This document shows positions 1 through 9,012 of a stretch of DNA of 64,000 bases, one piece after another (within the stretch, counting starts at the first letter, position 1; every line of letters begins with the position of its first letter). A program made the position numbers and the translations under genes. Source of the DNA: an uncultured Lachnospiraceae bacterium (GTDB lineage Bacteria > Bacillota > Clostridia > Lachnospirales > Lachnospiraceae); the NCBI GenBank assembly GCA_910578345.1, contig CAJTRA010000011.1:57803-121802 (forward strand). Direction: 5' to 3'. The notes under the pieces are model-generated. The model saw nothing but the letters and a program-made list of their open reading frames with translations, did no database searches and was not told where the DNA came from.

Positions 1-3000
1 CACCACGACCCGGCCTCCCGTCATATATTCACATCCATGGTCGCCCACACCTTCTACGACCGCAAGAGCCCCGGAATTCCTGACGCAGAAACGTTCCCCT
101 GCCACCCCGACTATGAATGCCTTGCCGGAAGTCGCCCCATACAGCGCCACATTGCCGATGATAATATTTTCATCCTGCTGGAAGCGTGAGCCTTTCGGCG
201 GATATACGATCAGCTTGCCGCCGGATAGTCCCTTGCCGAAATAATCGTTGGAATCTCCCACCAGTTCCAAGGTCAGTCCCTTCGGGATAAAAGCGCCGAA
301 GCTCTGTCCACCGGAACCATTACACAGGATATGGTAGCTGTCCTCCTTCAGCGTGTCTCCAAACCTTCTGGTGATCTCGGAACCAAAGATTGTGCCGAAA
401 GTGCGGTCCGTATTGCTCACATCTACCGCAAGGCTTCTCTTCTGTCCTGTCTCCAACGCTTTGGAAAGCTGCTTTAGCAGCACTCTCTCATCCAATGTCT
501 TCTCCAGCTCGAAATCATAAACCTGTTTCGGGTCAAAAATATATTTCTCCTTGCTCCCCTCATAGGGATTGCGCAAGATTAAACTCAGATCGATCTTTTT
601 CTGGCGGTCTGTCAGATTCTCTTTCACCTTGAGGAATTCCGTCCTGCCAACCAGTTCATCCACTGTGCGGACACCCAGTTTCGCCATATATTCCCGCAGC
701 TCCTGCGCAATAAAACGCATAAAATTCTCTACATATTCCGGCTTTCCGGCAAACCTTTTACGCAGCTTCGGATTCTGTGTCGCCACCCCTACCGGGCAGG
801 TATCCAGATTGCAGACCCGCATCATCACGCATCCCATCGTCACAAGCGGCGCTGTGGCAAAACCGAATTCCTCCGCTCCCAGAATTGCCGCGATCGCCAC
901 ATCCCGGCCGCTCATCAGCTTACCATCCGTCTCGATCCGCACCTTATTGCGCAGGCCATTCTGGATCAGAGTCTGGTGCGTCTCTGCCAATCCCAACTCC
1001 CATGGCAGGCCGGCATTGTGAATGGAATTTCTGGGCGCTGCCCCTGTTCCGCCGTCATAACCGGATACCAGAATAACCTGTGCGCCTGCTTTGGCCACAC
1101 CGGCCGCCACCGTTCCCACACCTGCCTCCGACACCAGTTTCACAGAGATTCGCGCTCTCGTATTCGCATTCTTCAGGTCATAGATCAACTGTGCCAGATC
1201 CTCGATGGAATAGATGTCATGATGCGGCGGCGGTGAGATCAGACTCACACCAGGCGTTGAATGTCTCGTCTTCGCAATCCAGGGATATACCTTGCCACCG
1301 GGCAGATGCCCTCCCTCGCCAGGTTTTGCACCCTGTGCCATCTTGATCTGGATCTCCTGGGCGCTGTTTAAGTACTTGCTGGTCACGCCAAACCGTCCGG
1401 AAGCCACCTGCTTGATCGCTGAGCACCGGTTTAATCCGTCTGCTCCGATGGTCAGTCTGTCGTCCTCTTCTCCGCCTTCGCCGGAATTAGACTTCCCATG
1501 CAGGCGGTTCATGGCGATCGCCATCGTCTCATGCGCTTCCTTCGAGATAGATCCGTAGGACATAGCGCCCGTCTTAAACCTTGTGACAATCGTGTCAACT
1601 GGCTCTACTTCCTCAATTGGAACTGGCTTCTTCGCATAATGAAAATCCATCAGACCGCGCAGATTCTTGATGCTGTCCTCACGATTGACTGCCGCCGTGT
1701 ACTGCTTGAAGATCTCATAATCCCCTCGTCTTGTTGACTCCTGCAGTAAATGAATGGTCTCTGGGTTGTAGAGATGCTCATCCGCGCCGCTGCGCATCTG
1801 GTGATGTCCAGGGTTATCCAATGTCAGGTCCGTAGATAGACCCAATGGGTCAAAGGCCATAGAGTGCAGCGCATCTGCTTCCTTCTCAATATCCTGCAGG
1901 GTAATACCGCCCACACGGCATACCGTATTCGTGAAATATTTATTGATCACTTCCTGATCGATACCGATCGCCTCGAAGATCTTAGAACCCTGGTAAGACT
2001 GGATCGTGGAGATTCCCATCTTCGACGCGATCTTCACAATACCATGCAGGATCGCGTCATTGTAGTCATTGACGGCAGCATAATAGTCTTTATCCAGCAT
2101 ATGGTTATCGATCAGCTCCTTGATACTCTCCTGCGCCAGATAAGGATTGACAGCAGACGCACCGAATCCGAGCAGCGTCGCGAAATGATGGACCTCGCGG
2201 GGTTCTGCAGACTCTAAGATAATATCTACGCTGGTTCTTTTCTTAGTGCTCACCAGATGCTGCTGCAGCGCAGAAACTGCAAGCAGAGAAGGAATTGCCA
2301 CCCGGTTCTCATCCACGCCGCGGTCAGACAGAATCAGGATATTGACGCCGTCGCGGTAAGCCCTGTCCACCTCTACGAACAACCGCTCAATGGCTTTTTC
2401 CAGACGGGTATTCTTATAATAGGTGATCGGCACCACCTCTACCTTGAATCCTTCTGATTTCATATTCTTAATCTTCAGCAGATCGGTATTGGTCAGAATC
2501 GGATTATGTACCTTGAGCATATTACAGTTCTCCGGCATCTCCTCCAACAGATTGCCATCCCTACCCAGATAGACCGTCGTAGAGGTGACCACTTCCTCAC
2601 GGATCGCATCAATGGGCGGATTGGTCACCTGCGCAAAGAGCTGCTTGAAATAGTGGAACAGCGGATGATGCGCCTTAGACAATACCGGGATCGGCGTGTC
2701 AACACCCATTGCCGCCACCGCTTCGGCTCCATTCTTAGCCATCGGCAGAATGCTGGTCTTCACTTCCTCATACGTGTAGCCGAATGCTTTCTGCATCCGC
2801 GCTCTCTCCTCGTCGCTAAATTGCGGCACCCGTTGATTCGGAATCTTTAAGTCCTTCAAAGCCACCAGCTTGCTGTCCAGCCACTCGCCATAAGGACGCG
2901 CAGACGCATAATGCTCTTTCAGTTCATCGTCGTCGATCACTCTGCCCTGTACTGTATCCACTAACAGCATCTTTCCCGGATGCAGCCTTTCCTTCTCCAC

Positions 3001-4191
3001 GATCTTAGAAGGATCAATGGGAAGCACTCCCACTTCGGAAGACAGGATCAAGGTATCGTCTTCTGTGATCATATACCGGGAGGGTCTAAGACCATTCCGG
3101 TCAAGCACCGCCCCCATGATATCGCCGTCGGAGAAGAGAATGGAGGCCGGCCCATCCCACGGCTCCATCATCGTTGCATAATATTGATAGAAGTCTTTCT
3201 TCTTCTGGGACATCGTCTGGTTGTTCTCCCATGGTTCCGGGATCGTGATCATCACCGCAAGAGGCAGCGGCATACCGTTCATCACCAGAAACTCCAGCGT
3301 ATTATCTAACATGGCCGAATCGGAGCCAGAAGCATTGATCGCAGGAAGGATCTTGTGCATCTGTCCCTGCAGATATTCTGATTCCATATTCTCTTCCCGC
3401 GCCTGCATCTTATCGGCATTTCCACGGATTGTGTTGATCTCGCCGTTATGTACGATAAAGCGGTTCGGGTGCGCCCGTTCCCAGCTTGGGTTCGTATTCG
3501 TGGAAAAACGGGAATGCACTACCGCGATCGCTGATTCAAAATCTTTATCCTGCAAGTCCGAGAAAAAGGTCCGAAGCTGTCCTACTAAGAACATCCCCTT
3601 GTAGACAATGGTCCTGCTGGACAGACTGACTACATAAGTCACATCCGTGGATTGTTCAAAAGTCCTTCGCAGAATATATAGCTTTCTGTCAAACTCTAAC
3701 CCCTTTTCCACTCCGGCCGGTTTCTTGATAAAAGCCTGCAGGATGCAAGGCATGCATTCCACTGCCTTATGACCAAGTACCGCAGGCACAGTAGGCACCG
3801 CACGCCAGCCCAAAAACTGCAGACCTTCCTTCTCGGCAATGATCTCGAACATCTTCTTGGACTGGTTTCTGCGCAGTTCATCCTGCGGGAAGAAGAATGT
3901 CCCCACACCATATTCTCTCTCCTCACCGATCTCAAATCCTAACTGCTTCGTCACCTTCACCATGAATTTATGAGGCATCTGCGTCAGGATCCCAACACCG
4001 TCTCCCGTCTTGCCCTCCGCATCTTTGCCTGCCCTGTGCTCCAGATTTTCTACAATCTTAAGCGCATTTTCCACCGTCTCACGGCTTTTGATTCCCTTGA
4101 TGTTGACGCAGGCCCCAATCCCGCAGTTATCATGCTCGAACTCCATCCGGTGAAGCGGCGCCTCTGGAACTGTCCTTTTTACATCAAACAT
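1..4191 (-). CDS. gltB: Glutamate synthase large subunit (GOGAT), partial at its C-terminus
   Basis: Transfers the amide group of glutamine to 2-oxoglutarate, giving two glutamates; cytoplasmic, normally paired with GltD. The frame is open from the ATG at 4191 to the window edge (1397 codons; the family is about 1500), so only the end is missing. Residues 1-22 form a short propeptide before Cys23 (CGIGACVNIKG), the expected glutaminase nucleophile. The FMN/synthase domain carries the three-cysteine 3Fe-4S motif (GCVMMRVCNLDTCPVGVATQ, about residues 1118-1137), and the visible end is the GxGxG beta-helix domain (GSGGQSFGAF near residue 1292). The ribosome binding site AGAGGAG precedes the ATG. 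A gltD gene would be expected beyond position 1. Expression probably depends on the palindrome and leader hairpin described separately. Confidence 0.96.
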   Translation of the reverse strand, partial: MFDVKRTVPEAPLHRMEFEHDNCGIGACVNIKGIKSRETVENALKIVENLEHRAGKDAEGKTGDGVGILTQMPHKFMVKVTKQLGFEIGEEREYGVGTFFFPQDELRRNQSKKMFEIIAEKEGLQFLGWRAVPTVPAVLGHKAVECMPCILQAFIKKPAGVEKGLEFDRKLYILRRTFEQSTDVTYVVSLSSRTIVYKGMFLVGQLRTFFSDLQDKDFESAIAVVHSRFSTNTNPSWERAHPNRFIVHNGEINTIRGNADKMQAREENMESEYLQGQMHKILPAINASGSDSAMLDNTLEFLVMNGMPLPLAVMITIPEPWENNQTMSQKKKDFYQYYATMMEPWDGPASILFSDGDIMGAVLDRNGLRPSRYMITEDDTLILSSEVGVLPIDPSKIVEKERLHPGKMLLVDTVQGRVIDDDELKEHYASARPYGEWLDSKLVALKDLKIPNQRVPQFSDEERARMQKAFGYTYEEVKTSILPMAKNGAEAVAAMGVDTPIPVLSKAHHPLFHYFKQLFAQVTNPPIDAIREEVVTSTTVYLGRDGNLLEEMPENCNMLKVHNPILTNTDLLKIKNMKSEGFKVEVVPITYYKNTRLEKAIERLFVEVDRAYRDGVNILILSDRGVDENRVAIPSLLAVSALQQHLVSTKKRTSVDIILESAEPREVHHFATLLGFGASAVNPYLAQESIKELIDNHMLDKDYYAAVNDYNDAILHGIVKIASKMGISTIQSYQGSKIFEAIGIDQEVINKYFTNTVCRVGGITLQDIEKEADALHSMAFDPLGLSTDLTLDNPGHHQMRSGADEHLYNPETIHLLQESTRRGDYEIFKQYTAAVNREDSIKNLRGLMDFHYAKKPVPIEEVEPVDTIVTRFKTGAMSYGSISKEAHETMAIAMNRLHGKSNSGEGGEEDDRLTIGADGLNRCSAIKQVASGRFGVTSKYLNSAQEIQIKMAQGAKPGEGGHLPGGKVYPWIAKTRHSTPGVSLISPPPHHDIYSIEDLAQLIYDLKNANTRARISVKLVSEAGVGTVAAGVAKAGAQVILVSGYDGGTGAAPRNSIHNAGLPWELGLAETHQTLIQNGLRNKVRIETDGKLMSGRDVAIAAILGAEEFGFATAPLVTMGCVMMRVCNLDTCPVGVATQNPKLRKRFAGKPEYVENFMRFIAQELREYMAKLGVRTVDELVGRTEFLKVKENLTDRQKKIDLSLILRNPYEGSKEKYIFDPKQVYDFELEKTLDERVLLKQLSKALETGQKRSLAVDVSNTDRTFGTIFGSEITRRFGDTLKEDSYHILCNGSGGQSFGAFIPKGLTLELVGDSNDYFGKGLSGGKLIVYPPKGSRFQQDENIIIGNVALYGATSGKAFIVGVAGERFCVRNSGALAVVEGVGDHGCEYMTGGRVVV

Positions 4192-4281
4192 AGCTCATTC
4201 TCCTCTTTCTCTTTCTTACCAGAACAAAAGTGCGCAAAGCTGCGCATCCCTTTTCTATCATAGAACGCACTTTCCTATGAG

Positions 4282-4323
4282 AAAAAAGATCGCAAAGGAA
4301 ACACGTTACGCTCCTTTGCGACC
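4282..4323 (-). terminator. Intrinsic-terminator hairpin in the gltB leader (candidate attenuator)
   Basis: Reading the minus strand, TCGCAAAGGA (4321-4312) pairs perfectly with TCCTTTGCGA (4299-4290) around a 12-nt loop and is followed by six T (4287-4282). It lies about 90 nt upstream of the gltB start and begins only a few bases after the predicted transcription start. A terminator here would have to be read through or prevented from forming for gltB to be expressed. It could alternatively end transcription of the small upstream ORF at 4469-4654. Confidence 0.6.
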
Positions 4324-4332
4324 TGCGAATAT

Positions 4333-4361
4333 ACTATACAACATTTTTGTCAGATTGTAAA
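4333..4361 (-). promoter_or_regulatory. Predicted sigma-A promoter of gltB
   Basis: Minus-strand -35 TTTACA (4361-4356), 17-bp spacer, -10 TATAGT (4338-4333). Transcription would start near 4326, immediately before the leader hairpin. A TGTCAGAT half-site falls inside the spacer. Confidence 0.6.
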
Positions 4362-4397
4362 CTTAGACTTTTTATCAAATTGTCAGATAATCTGACA
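4348..4397. promoter_or_regulatory. Palindromic operator upstream of gltB with an extra half-site
   Basis: TGTCAGATAATCTGACA at 4381-4397 is a perfect 8+1+8 palindrome. A further TGTCAGAT copy sits at 4348-4355, 33 bp away (about three helical turns) and inside the promoter spacer. The arrangement suggests cooperative binding by a dimeric regulator; the protein is not identifiable from this window. Confidence 0.55.
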
Positions 4398-4468
4398 GTT
4401 TCTTTTTATAGATCAAATAGTCAGTTTTCTTGCATCTGTGCACTGCCCGTATGCCTCTCATGGTTTTC

Positions 4469-4654
4469 TCACGCCAGTACCGGCATCGAAATCCCATTAA
4501 TATATACATAACATACTTTAGACGCCGCGTTTCTCCTCATGTTCTCCTCAAAAGAACGGACACTATTATGCACCCTGGAAACGGCTTTCTGTTTTCTACA
4601 ATTGGAACAATTCTTCCTCACTGATGTGTAAATAGATTCTGCTTTTCTCATCAT
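4469..4654 (-). CDS. Small protein of unknown function (61 aa)
   Basis: No family recognised. The reason to keep it is a strong Shine-Dalgarno, TAGGAGG, seven bases before tandem ATG codons. The product is basic, with a CSNC cysteine pair (NCSNCRKQ) in the N-terminal third and another cysteine near the C-terminus; there is no signal peptide or membrane segment. It lies between the CPBP gene and the gltB promoter on the same strand, and its stop is about 70 bp from the palindrome. It may be a leader-type peptide or a chance ORF. Confidence 0.35.
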   Translation of the reverse strand: MMRKAESIYTSVRKNCSNCRKQKAVSRVHNSVRSFEENMRRNAASKVCYVYINGISMPVLA

Positions 4655-4869
4655 TTTTTCCTCCTATACCATACAAACATCTTACGATTCCCAGAAATCT
4701 TTTCCTTTCGTTCTGCTTATATTCTACAGACCCCCTGCCCCAAAATCCCTTTGATTTTCAGGATGTTCTGATAAGAAAAACTAATTAGAAAAGGATCTCA
4801 TCTGCTCTTTCTGTAACGATAGGATACTCTTCTTTCAGAAAAAATGATTGCATATTTATTTGATTTTTA

Positions 4870-5778
4870 TCAAAATTTTTGGCAAACTGCCAACTTTGAC
4901 AGCCTCTTTATCAAATAAATGGTGAGAAACGTTACCATAAGCAGCATCACACAGCACGGTACTGTAAAAATCTTTTCCTGTACTGCCGCATGCTGCGCCG
5001 TCAGATATACCACGCAATTCGCCGCCGCGTGAAAAAGACAGGGAATATAGAACGCGTGCGTCTGCTCGTACAGGTAGGAAATGAGAACGCCCATGCAACA
5101 GCCATAGACTCCCTGTACCATATTTCCATGATAGATTCCGAACAGCAGGCCTGACAAAAGAATGGCCGGCGCCCGGCCTCCGAACAGGCCGCCCCCATTT
5201 CCCGCTCCACAGAAAGACTGCCGCAGTCGATTATAGATCACGCCCCGGAAGACCACTTCCTCCGCAAACGGCGATACCACCGTATAGAGAAACAGTCCGA
5301 TTCCAAATGCCACGCCATACTGCCTCTGTACGGTCTGTTGATAACCTGCCGAGTTCTGGACCAAACCGGTTAGAGACAATAAAATATTAAGTCCCAGCGA
5401 AGAAGCTATCGCCGCTATCACTGTCAGCAACAAGATTACGGCTTTATGCCATCCCTGCAGCTTTTCTCTCCGAGATGCCGCTGCAGCCCCGTCGCCCCAC
5501 TCTCTTCTATACTCATATAATTCCTCTCGCAGCATAGGGATGATAAGGGCAGCTCCGATCAACATGCTGATCCCATTAACCAGCCCAGTCACCGTTTCCT
5601 TATACTCTCCAAACATCTTCTCAGCCTCTACCACGCCTGATGTTGCCTTTGCCCCAACTGTTCCTGCGAACATCTGCAAAAAATAAGATAGAAGGAAAAA
5701 AGATATCAGATACCCCCCATAATATACCAGTAGCGGCATCCATATGTCCCTTATTTTCCTTCTATCTCTTCTTATCAT
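4870..5778 (-). CDS. CPBP-family intramembrane glutamic protease (Abi/CAAX-like)
   Basis: Integral membrane protein of 302 aa. The C-terminal half carries the family motifs in order: EEVVFRGVIYNRLRQ (the glutamate pair and arginine of motif 1), GIYHGN with its histidine, and the final HAAAN motif. Hydrophobic segments near the N-terminus, around residues 60-80, and several after residue 120 fit a polytopic topology. Bacterial members are related to Rce1 CAAX proteases, and some protect against self-made bacteriocins; no bacteriocin gene is visible here, so the substrate is unknown. It starts 18 bp after the stop of the chemoreceptor gene on the same strand, so the two may be co-transcribed. 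Confidence 0.85.
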   Translation of the reverse strand: MIRRDRRKIRDIWMPLLVYYGGYLISFFLLSYFLQMFAGTVGAKATSGVVEAEKMFGEYKETVTGLVNGISMLIGAALIIPMLREELYEYRREWGDGAAAASRREKLQGWHKAVILLLTVIAAIASSLGLNILLSLTGLVQNSAGYQQTVQRQYGVAFGIGLFLYTVVSPFAEEVVFRGVIYNRLRQSFCGAGNGGGLFGGRAPAILLSGLLFGIYHGNMVQGVYGCCMGVLISYLYEQTHAFYIPCLFHAAANCVVYLTAQHAAVQEKIFTVPCCVMLLMVTFLTIYLIKRLSKLAVCQKF

Positions 5779-5796
5779 GTCCTTATCATGTCTCCC

Positions 5797-7773
5797 TTAG
5801 ACATAAAACTCCTCTATAATGCTGTTGAGACGTTTTACTACTTCATTCAACTCACTCATGGATCCGTTGATCCGGTCTATTTCTGCGCTCTGATTCTCCA
5901 CCCGTTCATTCACTTCCTGACTGGCAGCCGTCAATTCCTGCGTCTCGCTGGAAATATTGGAGAACTTATCTACAATGCCGTCCTTATTATGATTCAAATT
6001 TTCCACTGCATTCTCAAGTTCATTGATATCATCTCCCATGTCGGAAATATTGTCACTGATTCGCTGAAATACTCCTCTTGTATCAGACATCGTACTCATA
6101 CAATCCGTCGTTGTCTCCTGAATCTTTCCAATCTGCTGGCTGACATTCTTGATCTCACTCTGGATTTCGGAAATAATATGGTTGATATCTCCAGTTGCCG
6201 ATGCTGTCTGTGCCGCCAGTCCACCGATTTCGTCAGCCACCACAGCAAATCCCTTACCCATCTCACCAGCTCTGGCCGCCTCAATCGATGCATTCAAAGC
6301 CAAAAGAGAAGTCTGGCTGGCAATTTCACTGATCGTTTTGCTGATTCCATCAATAGAAATTGACTTCTGGGAAAGACTGCTGGCTGTCTCATAGGTGGCA
6401 TTCTGCAGTTCACGGCTCTGGTCAATTTTTCGTGAAAGCAGTTCCACCGTCTCCATACCATCATAGCACTGACTGACTGCTGCCGCTGCAACCTCATTCA
6501 TACGCTCCATACGGCCCGCAACCATAGAAAGCTCATCTGCAAACGCGCTAAAATTCTCATTAGCCTGCTGTGTCTGCTGCGCCACATCATCAATAGCAAC
6601 CACGATCTGCCCTATCGTATCTTTGACAGAATGATTATCGGACACCGAATTCTCCACAGAAACACGCACCGTATAAAACTGCTCCTTCAACGTATCAGAT
6701 GCCTGGATCATTTGCTGAACAATCTGATTCAGCCGGCTTCGCAACTCTTGAATTGCTTTATCCATAACGCCTATCTCATCCTGCCGTACAAATCCGTCCG
6801 ACGCTTTATCCTTCATCTGCAGCTTCAGTTCCCGCAATTCCATGATCTCCTGCTGCATTGCAATGATCGGTCTCGTAATGCTACTGCTGAATACCGTTAC
6901 GACCACAGCCGCCATCACAGCCGCCATCAACATGGTGACAATAAAAGTAAGTACCAGCTGATTGGTCGCCTCATGGTAAACAGAAACCGGTGTTGCTATG
7001 ATCACACTTCCTACTCCACTTTTAACCGCAGTCAGATACCTTTTCACACCGTCATAATCTTTCACCGAAACTGTGGCATCCTCTATAGATTTAACATACG
7101 CACCATCCAAAACTTCCAATATTGAACTGATCTTATCTGAAGACGGCATAAAATCCATATTCCTATGCATCAGAATATTTCCATTGCTATCCGTCATAAA
7201 CACATAAACATCATCTGAGGTATCTGCGAGTTCATTTACAGTATCAAACATTGTCTGCAACTGTAAACTCATACCGATCACCCCAGTAGAACCGTTTCTG
7301 CAGGTAAACTTTCTGGACACAGGCATCACCATGCCCCCATCATTATACGGTTCACAATAAACTTTCTTATCAGTGGCCAGCGCTTCCGTGTACCATGGGA
7401 AATTAGTATAATCCCAATCCGCACCCAAATCAAGCCTGGCGCCATCAAGAAAAGTACCGTTCGTAAATGCTGCGAAAACATCTGTTATCCCTGCATTTTC
7501 ATTCATCAGCCCTTCAAGATAATTAACTACTTCTTCTTCATCGATCACATCCAGAGATTCCATATATACAACCGCTGAATCCACAAGAGCTGTTTTTTGT
7601 TCGAGCCATGTCTGAATGGAAGAAGCATAATACTCCGCCGTCGTCTTTGCTTCAAGATCATTCATTACATCAAACCGTTTACGAGTTCTTGTCAGAACAC
7701 ACAACATAGCGATCAACATACATCCGATGCAGATCGCAGAAAAACAAATAATTAATTTAGCTTTGATTTTCAT
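5797..7773 (-). CDS. Methyl-accepting chemotaxis protein with extracellular Cache-type sensor
   Basis: Transmembrane chemoreceptor of 658 aa. A first membrane segment at about residues 8-26 is followed by a periplasmic-side sensor of about 240 residues. Its Cache-type features include a WYTEALATDKKVYCEPY stretch and DSNGNILMHRN. A second membrane segment lies at about 275-300, then a HAMP-like linker and a long coiled-coil signalling domain whose hairpin tip reads SLLALNASIEAARAGEMGKG. The tip contacts CheA/CheW in the family. No che or flagellar genes are in the window, so this is an orphan receptor. Cache domains often bind amino acids or organic acids; the ligand here is unknown. It has its own good promoter. 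Confidence 0.95.
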   Translation of the reverse strand: MKIKAKLIICFSAICIGCMLIAMLCVLTRTRKRFDVMNDLEAKTTAEYYASSIQTWLEQKTALVDSAVVYMESLDVIDEEEVVNYLEGLMNENAGITDVFAAFTNGTFLDGARLDLGADWDYTNFPWYTEALATDKKVYCEPYNDGGMVMPVSRKFTCRNGSTGVIGMSLQLQTMFDTVNELADTSDDVYVFMTDSNGNILMHRNMDFMPSSDKISSILEVLDGAYVKSIEDATVSVKDYDGVKRYLTAVKSGVGSVIIATPVSVYHEATNQLVLTFIVTMLMAAVMAAVVVTVFSSSITRPIIAMQQEIMELRELKLQMKDKASDGFVRQDEIGVMDKAIQELRSRLNQIVQQMIQASDTLKEQFYTVRVSVENSVSDNHSVKDTIGQIVVAIDDVAQQTQQANENFSAFADELSMVAGRMERMNEVAAAAVSQCYDGMETVELLSRKIDQSRELQNATYETASSLSQKSISIDGISKTISEIASQTSLLALNASIEAARAGEMGKGFAVVADEIGGLAAQTASATGDINHIISEIQSEIKNVSQQIGKIQETTTDCMSTMSDTRGVFQRISDNISDMGDDINELENAVENLNHNKDGIVDKFSNISSETQELTAASQEVNERVENQSAEIDRINGSMSELNEVVKRLNSIIEEFYV

Positions 7774-7813
7774 CGTAAAATTCCTCCAGTATGTAATAAT
7801 AAATCTAAAATTA

Positions 7814-7842
7814 AGTATACTTTGCTTTCCTTAAAAAGTCAA
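7814..7842 (-). promoter_or_regulatory. Predicted sigma-A promoter of the chemoreceptor gene
   Basis: Minus-strand -35 TTGACT (7842-7837), 17-bp spacer, -10 TATACT (7819-7814), about 40 bp upstream of the ATG and followed by an AGGAGG-type site (CTGGAGGAA). No sigma-D (motility) promoter pattern was seen. Confidence 0.65.
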
Positions 7843-7929
7843 AGTCTTAATACACTCTATACAGAAGCACAGAGAAGCTGAAGACTAAACTGTTACGAAA
7901 GCTTATTGTGGCAAAAGCAGAGCTGCTCA

Positions 7930-8619
7930 TCAATTGGAACGTCTCTTATTGAAAAGATATTCATCCAATTCTCCTACCGTTGCAACGATCATATCTGCCC
8001 CGGCTTCTTCCAGCTCTCCCTGCCCTGCATACCCATAGCGCACTCCAATGGAAGCAATTCCAAATCGCTTTGCGCCCTGGATATCAAACTTCCTGTCGCC
8101 CACCATGACGGCATCCTCTATCCGCCGCAAACCATGCTGTGTCAGCGCTTCTTCCCCCAAAAGCTGCCGCAGTGCTTCCTCCACCACTTCTTCTTTCCGG
8201 GCGCGTCTTCCATCCAGCTCACTTCCCACCACAACCTCGAAATAAGATAACAATCCGAAATGTTCCAGGATCCTCTTCACAAAGATTTCCGGCTTGCTGG
8301 ACGCCACTGCCAGACGACATCCATTCTCCTGCAGCCTGGCAAGCATCTGTGGGACTCCAGGATATACTTCATTCTCAAACAGTCCTACCGTGCTAAACCG
8401 TTCCCTGTAATAAATGATCGCCTGCTGTCCCTTCTCTTCCTCAAATCCATAGAATTCCTGAAAGCTGTCTAAAAGCGGCGGTCCGATAAAAGGCTCCAGC
8501 TTATCCAGATCCGGCTCTTCTATTCCAAATTTACGCAATGCATACTGCACACATCCTGTAATACCTGGTTTTGGATCCGTGAGCGTACCGTCCAGATCAA
8601 ATAATATATAGTGATACAT
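7930..8619 (-). CDS. HAD-superfamily phosphatase, phosphoglycolate phosphatase-like
   Basis: Cytoplasmic hydrolase of 229 aa. Motif I is FDLDGTLTD near the N-terminus (nucleophile Asp and acid/base Asp), the motif II threonine/serine region is VASSKPEIFV, the motif III lysine lies downstream, and motif IV is VGDRKFDIQGAK. A helical cap between motifs I and II fits the Gph/YsbA-like subfamily acting on small phosphoesters. It begins on the base after the stop codon of the 69-codon gene upstream, which suggests translational coupling. Substrate cannot be read from the sequence. Confidence 0.9.
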   Translation of the reverse strand: MYHYILFDLDGTLTDPKPGITGCVQYALRKFGIEEPDLDKLEPFIGPPLLDSFQEFYGFEEEKGQQAIIYYRERFSTVGLFENEVYPGVPQMLARLQENGCRLAVASSKPEIFVKRILEHFGLLSYFEVVVGSELDGRRARKEEVVEEALRQLLGEEALTQHGLRRIEDAVMVGDRKFDIQGAKRFGIASIGVRYGYAGQGELEEAGADMIVATVGELDEYLFNKRRSN

Positions 8620-8829
8620 TTACCGCTTCTCCTTTTCTGGGGTCTTCCTTACCACCGGTTCATATTCCGTTGATGTTTCTCCCGATACACACTGCTGAGT
8701 TCCTCGATCGATATGCCATAAAAGCTGTTCTGTCCCCAATTGCGGTGACAGCGGCCGCCACTTATCCTTGTATCTTTCCTGTAACTGCATCTGAATCTGC
8801 TGCATCTCCTTAAATCCGAAATCTTCCAT
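8620..8829 (-). CDS. Small protein resembling the N-terminus of MazG-like pyrophosphohydrolases (69 aa)
   Basis: A good site (AAAGGAG, about 7 bases before ATG) supports translation. Residues 6-40 (EMQQIQMQLQERYKDKW, then LSPQLGTEQLLW) resemble, from memory, the opening helix of clostridial MazG-type nucleotide pyrophosphohydrolases. That family continues with a glutamate-rich metal-binding helix which is absent here. The remaining 30 residues are unrelated in character and end in a charged KTPEKEKR tail. It could be a truncated remnant kept because it couples translation of the downstream HAD gene. The family assignment is tentative. Confidence 0.5.
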   Translation of the reverse strand: MEDFGFKEMQQIQMQLQERYKDKWRPLSPQLGTEQLLWHIDRGTQQCVSGETSTEYEPVVRKTPEKEKR

Positions 8830-8910
8830 GTGTTTTCTCCTTTGTTCTTAGCCGGCCGCTTTTCCTGGCGTCACCTTACCTTCCTGCCCTTACACTTCCC
8901 TGCCTATTTG

Positions 8911-8946
8911 AAAAAGAATCCTCTCTTATCATGAAGGGAGGATTCT
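8911..8946 (-). terminator. Intrinsic terminator after the 160-aa unknown gene
   Basis: Minus-strand hairpin with arms AGAATCCTC (8946-8938) and GAGGATTCT (8923-8915), followed by a T run at 8915-8911. It separates the preceding operon from the small MazG-like/HAD pair. Confidence 0.7.
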
Positions 8947-9012
8947 GATCGCATTCTTTATGTAATTTTCTGCCTGTGTCCACAGACATCCCGGTGACCG
9001 GAACGATATCCG

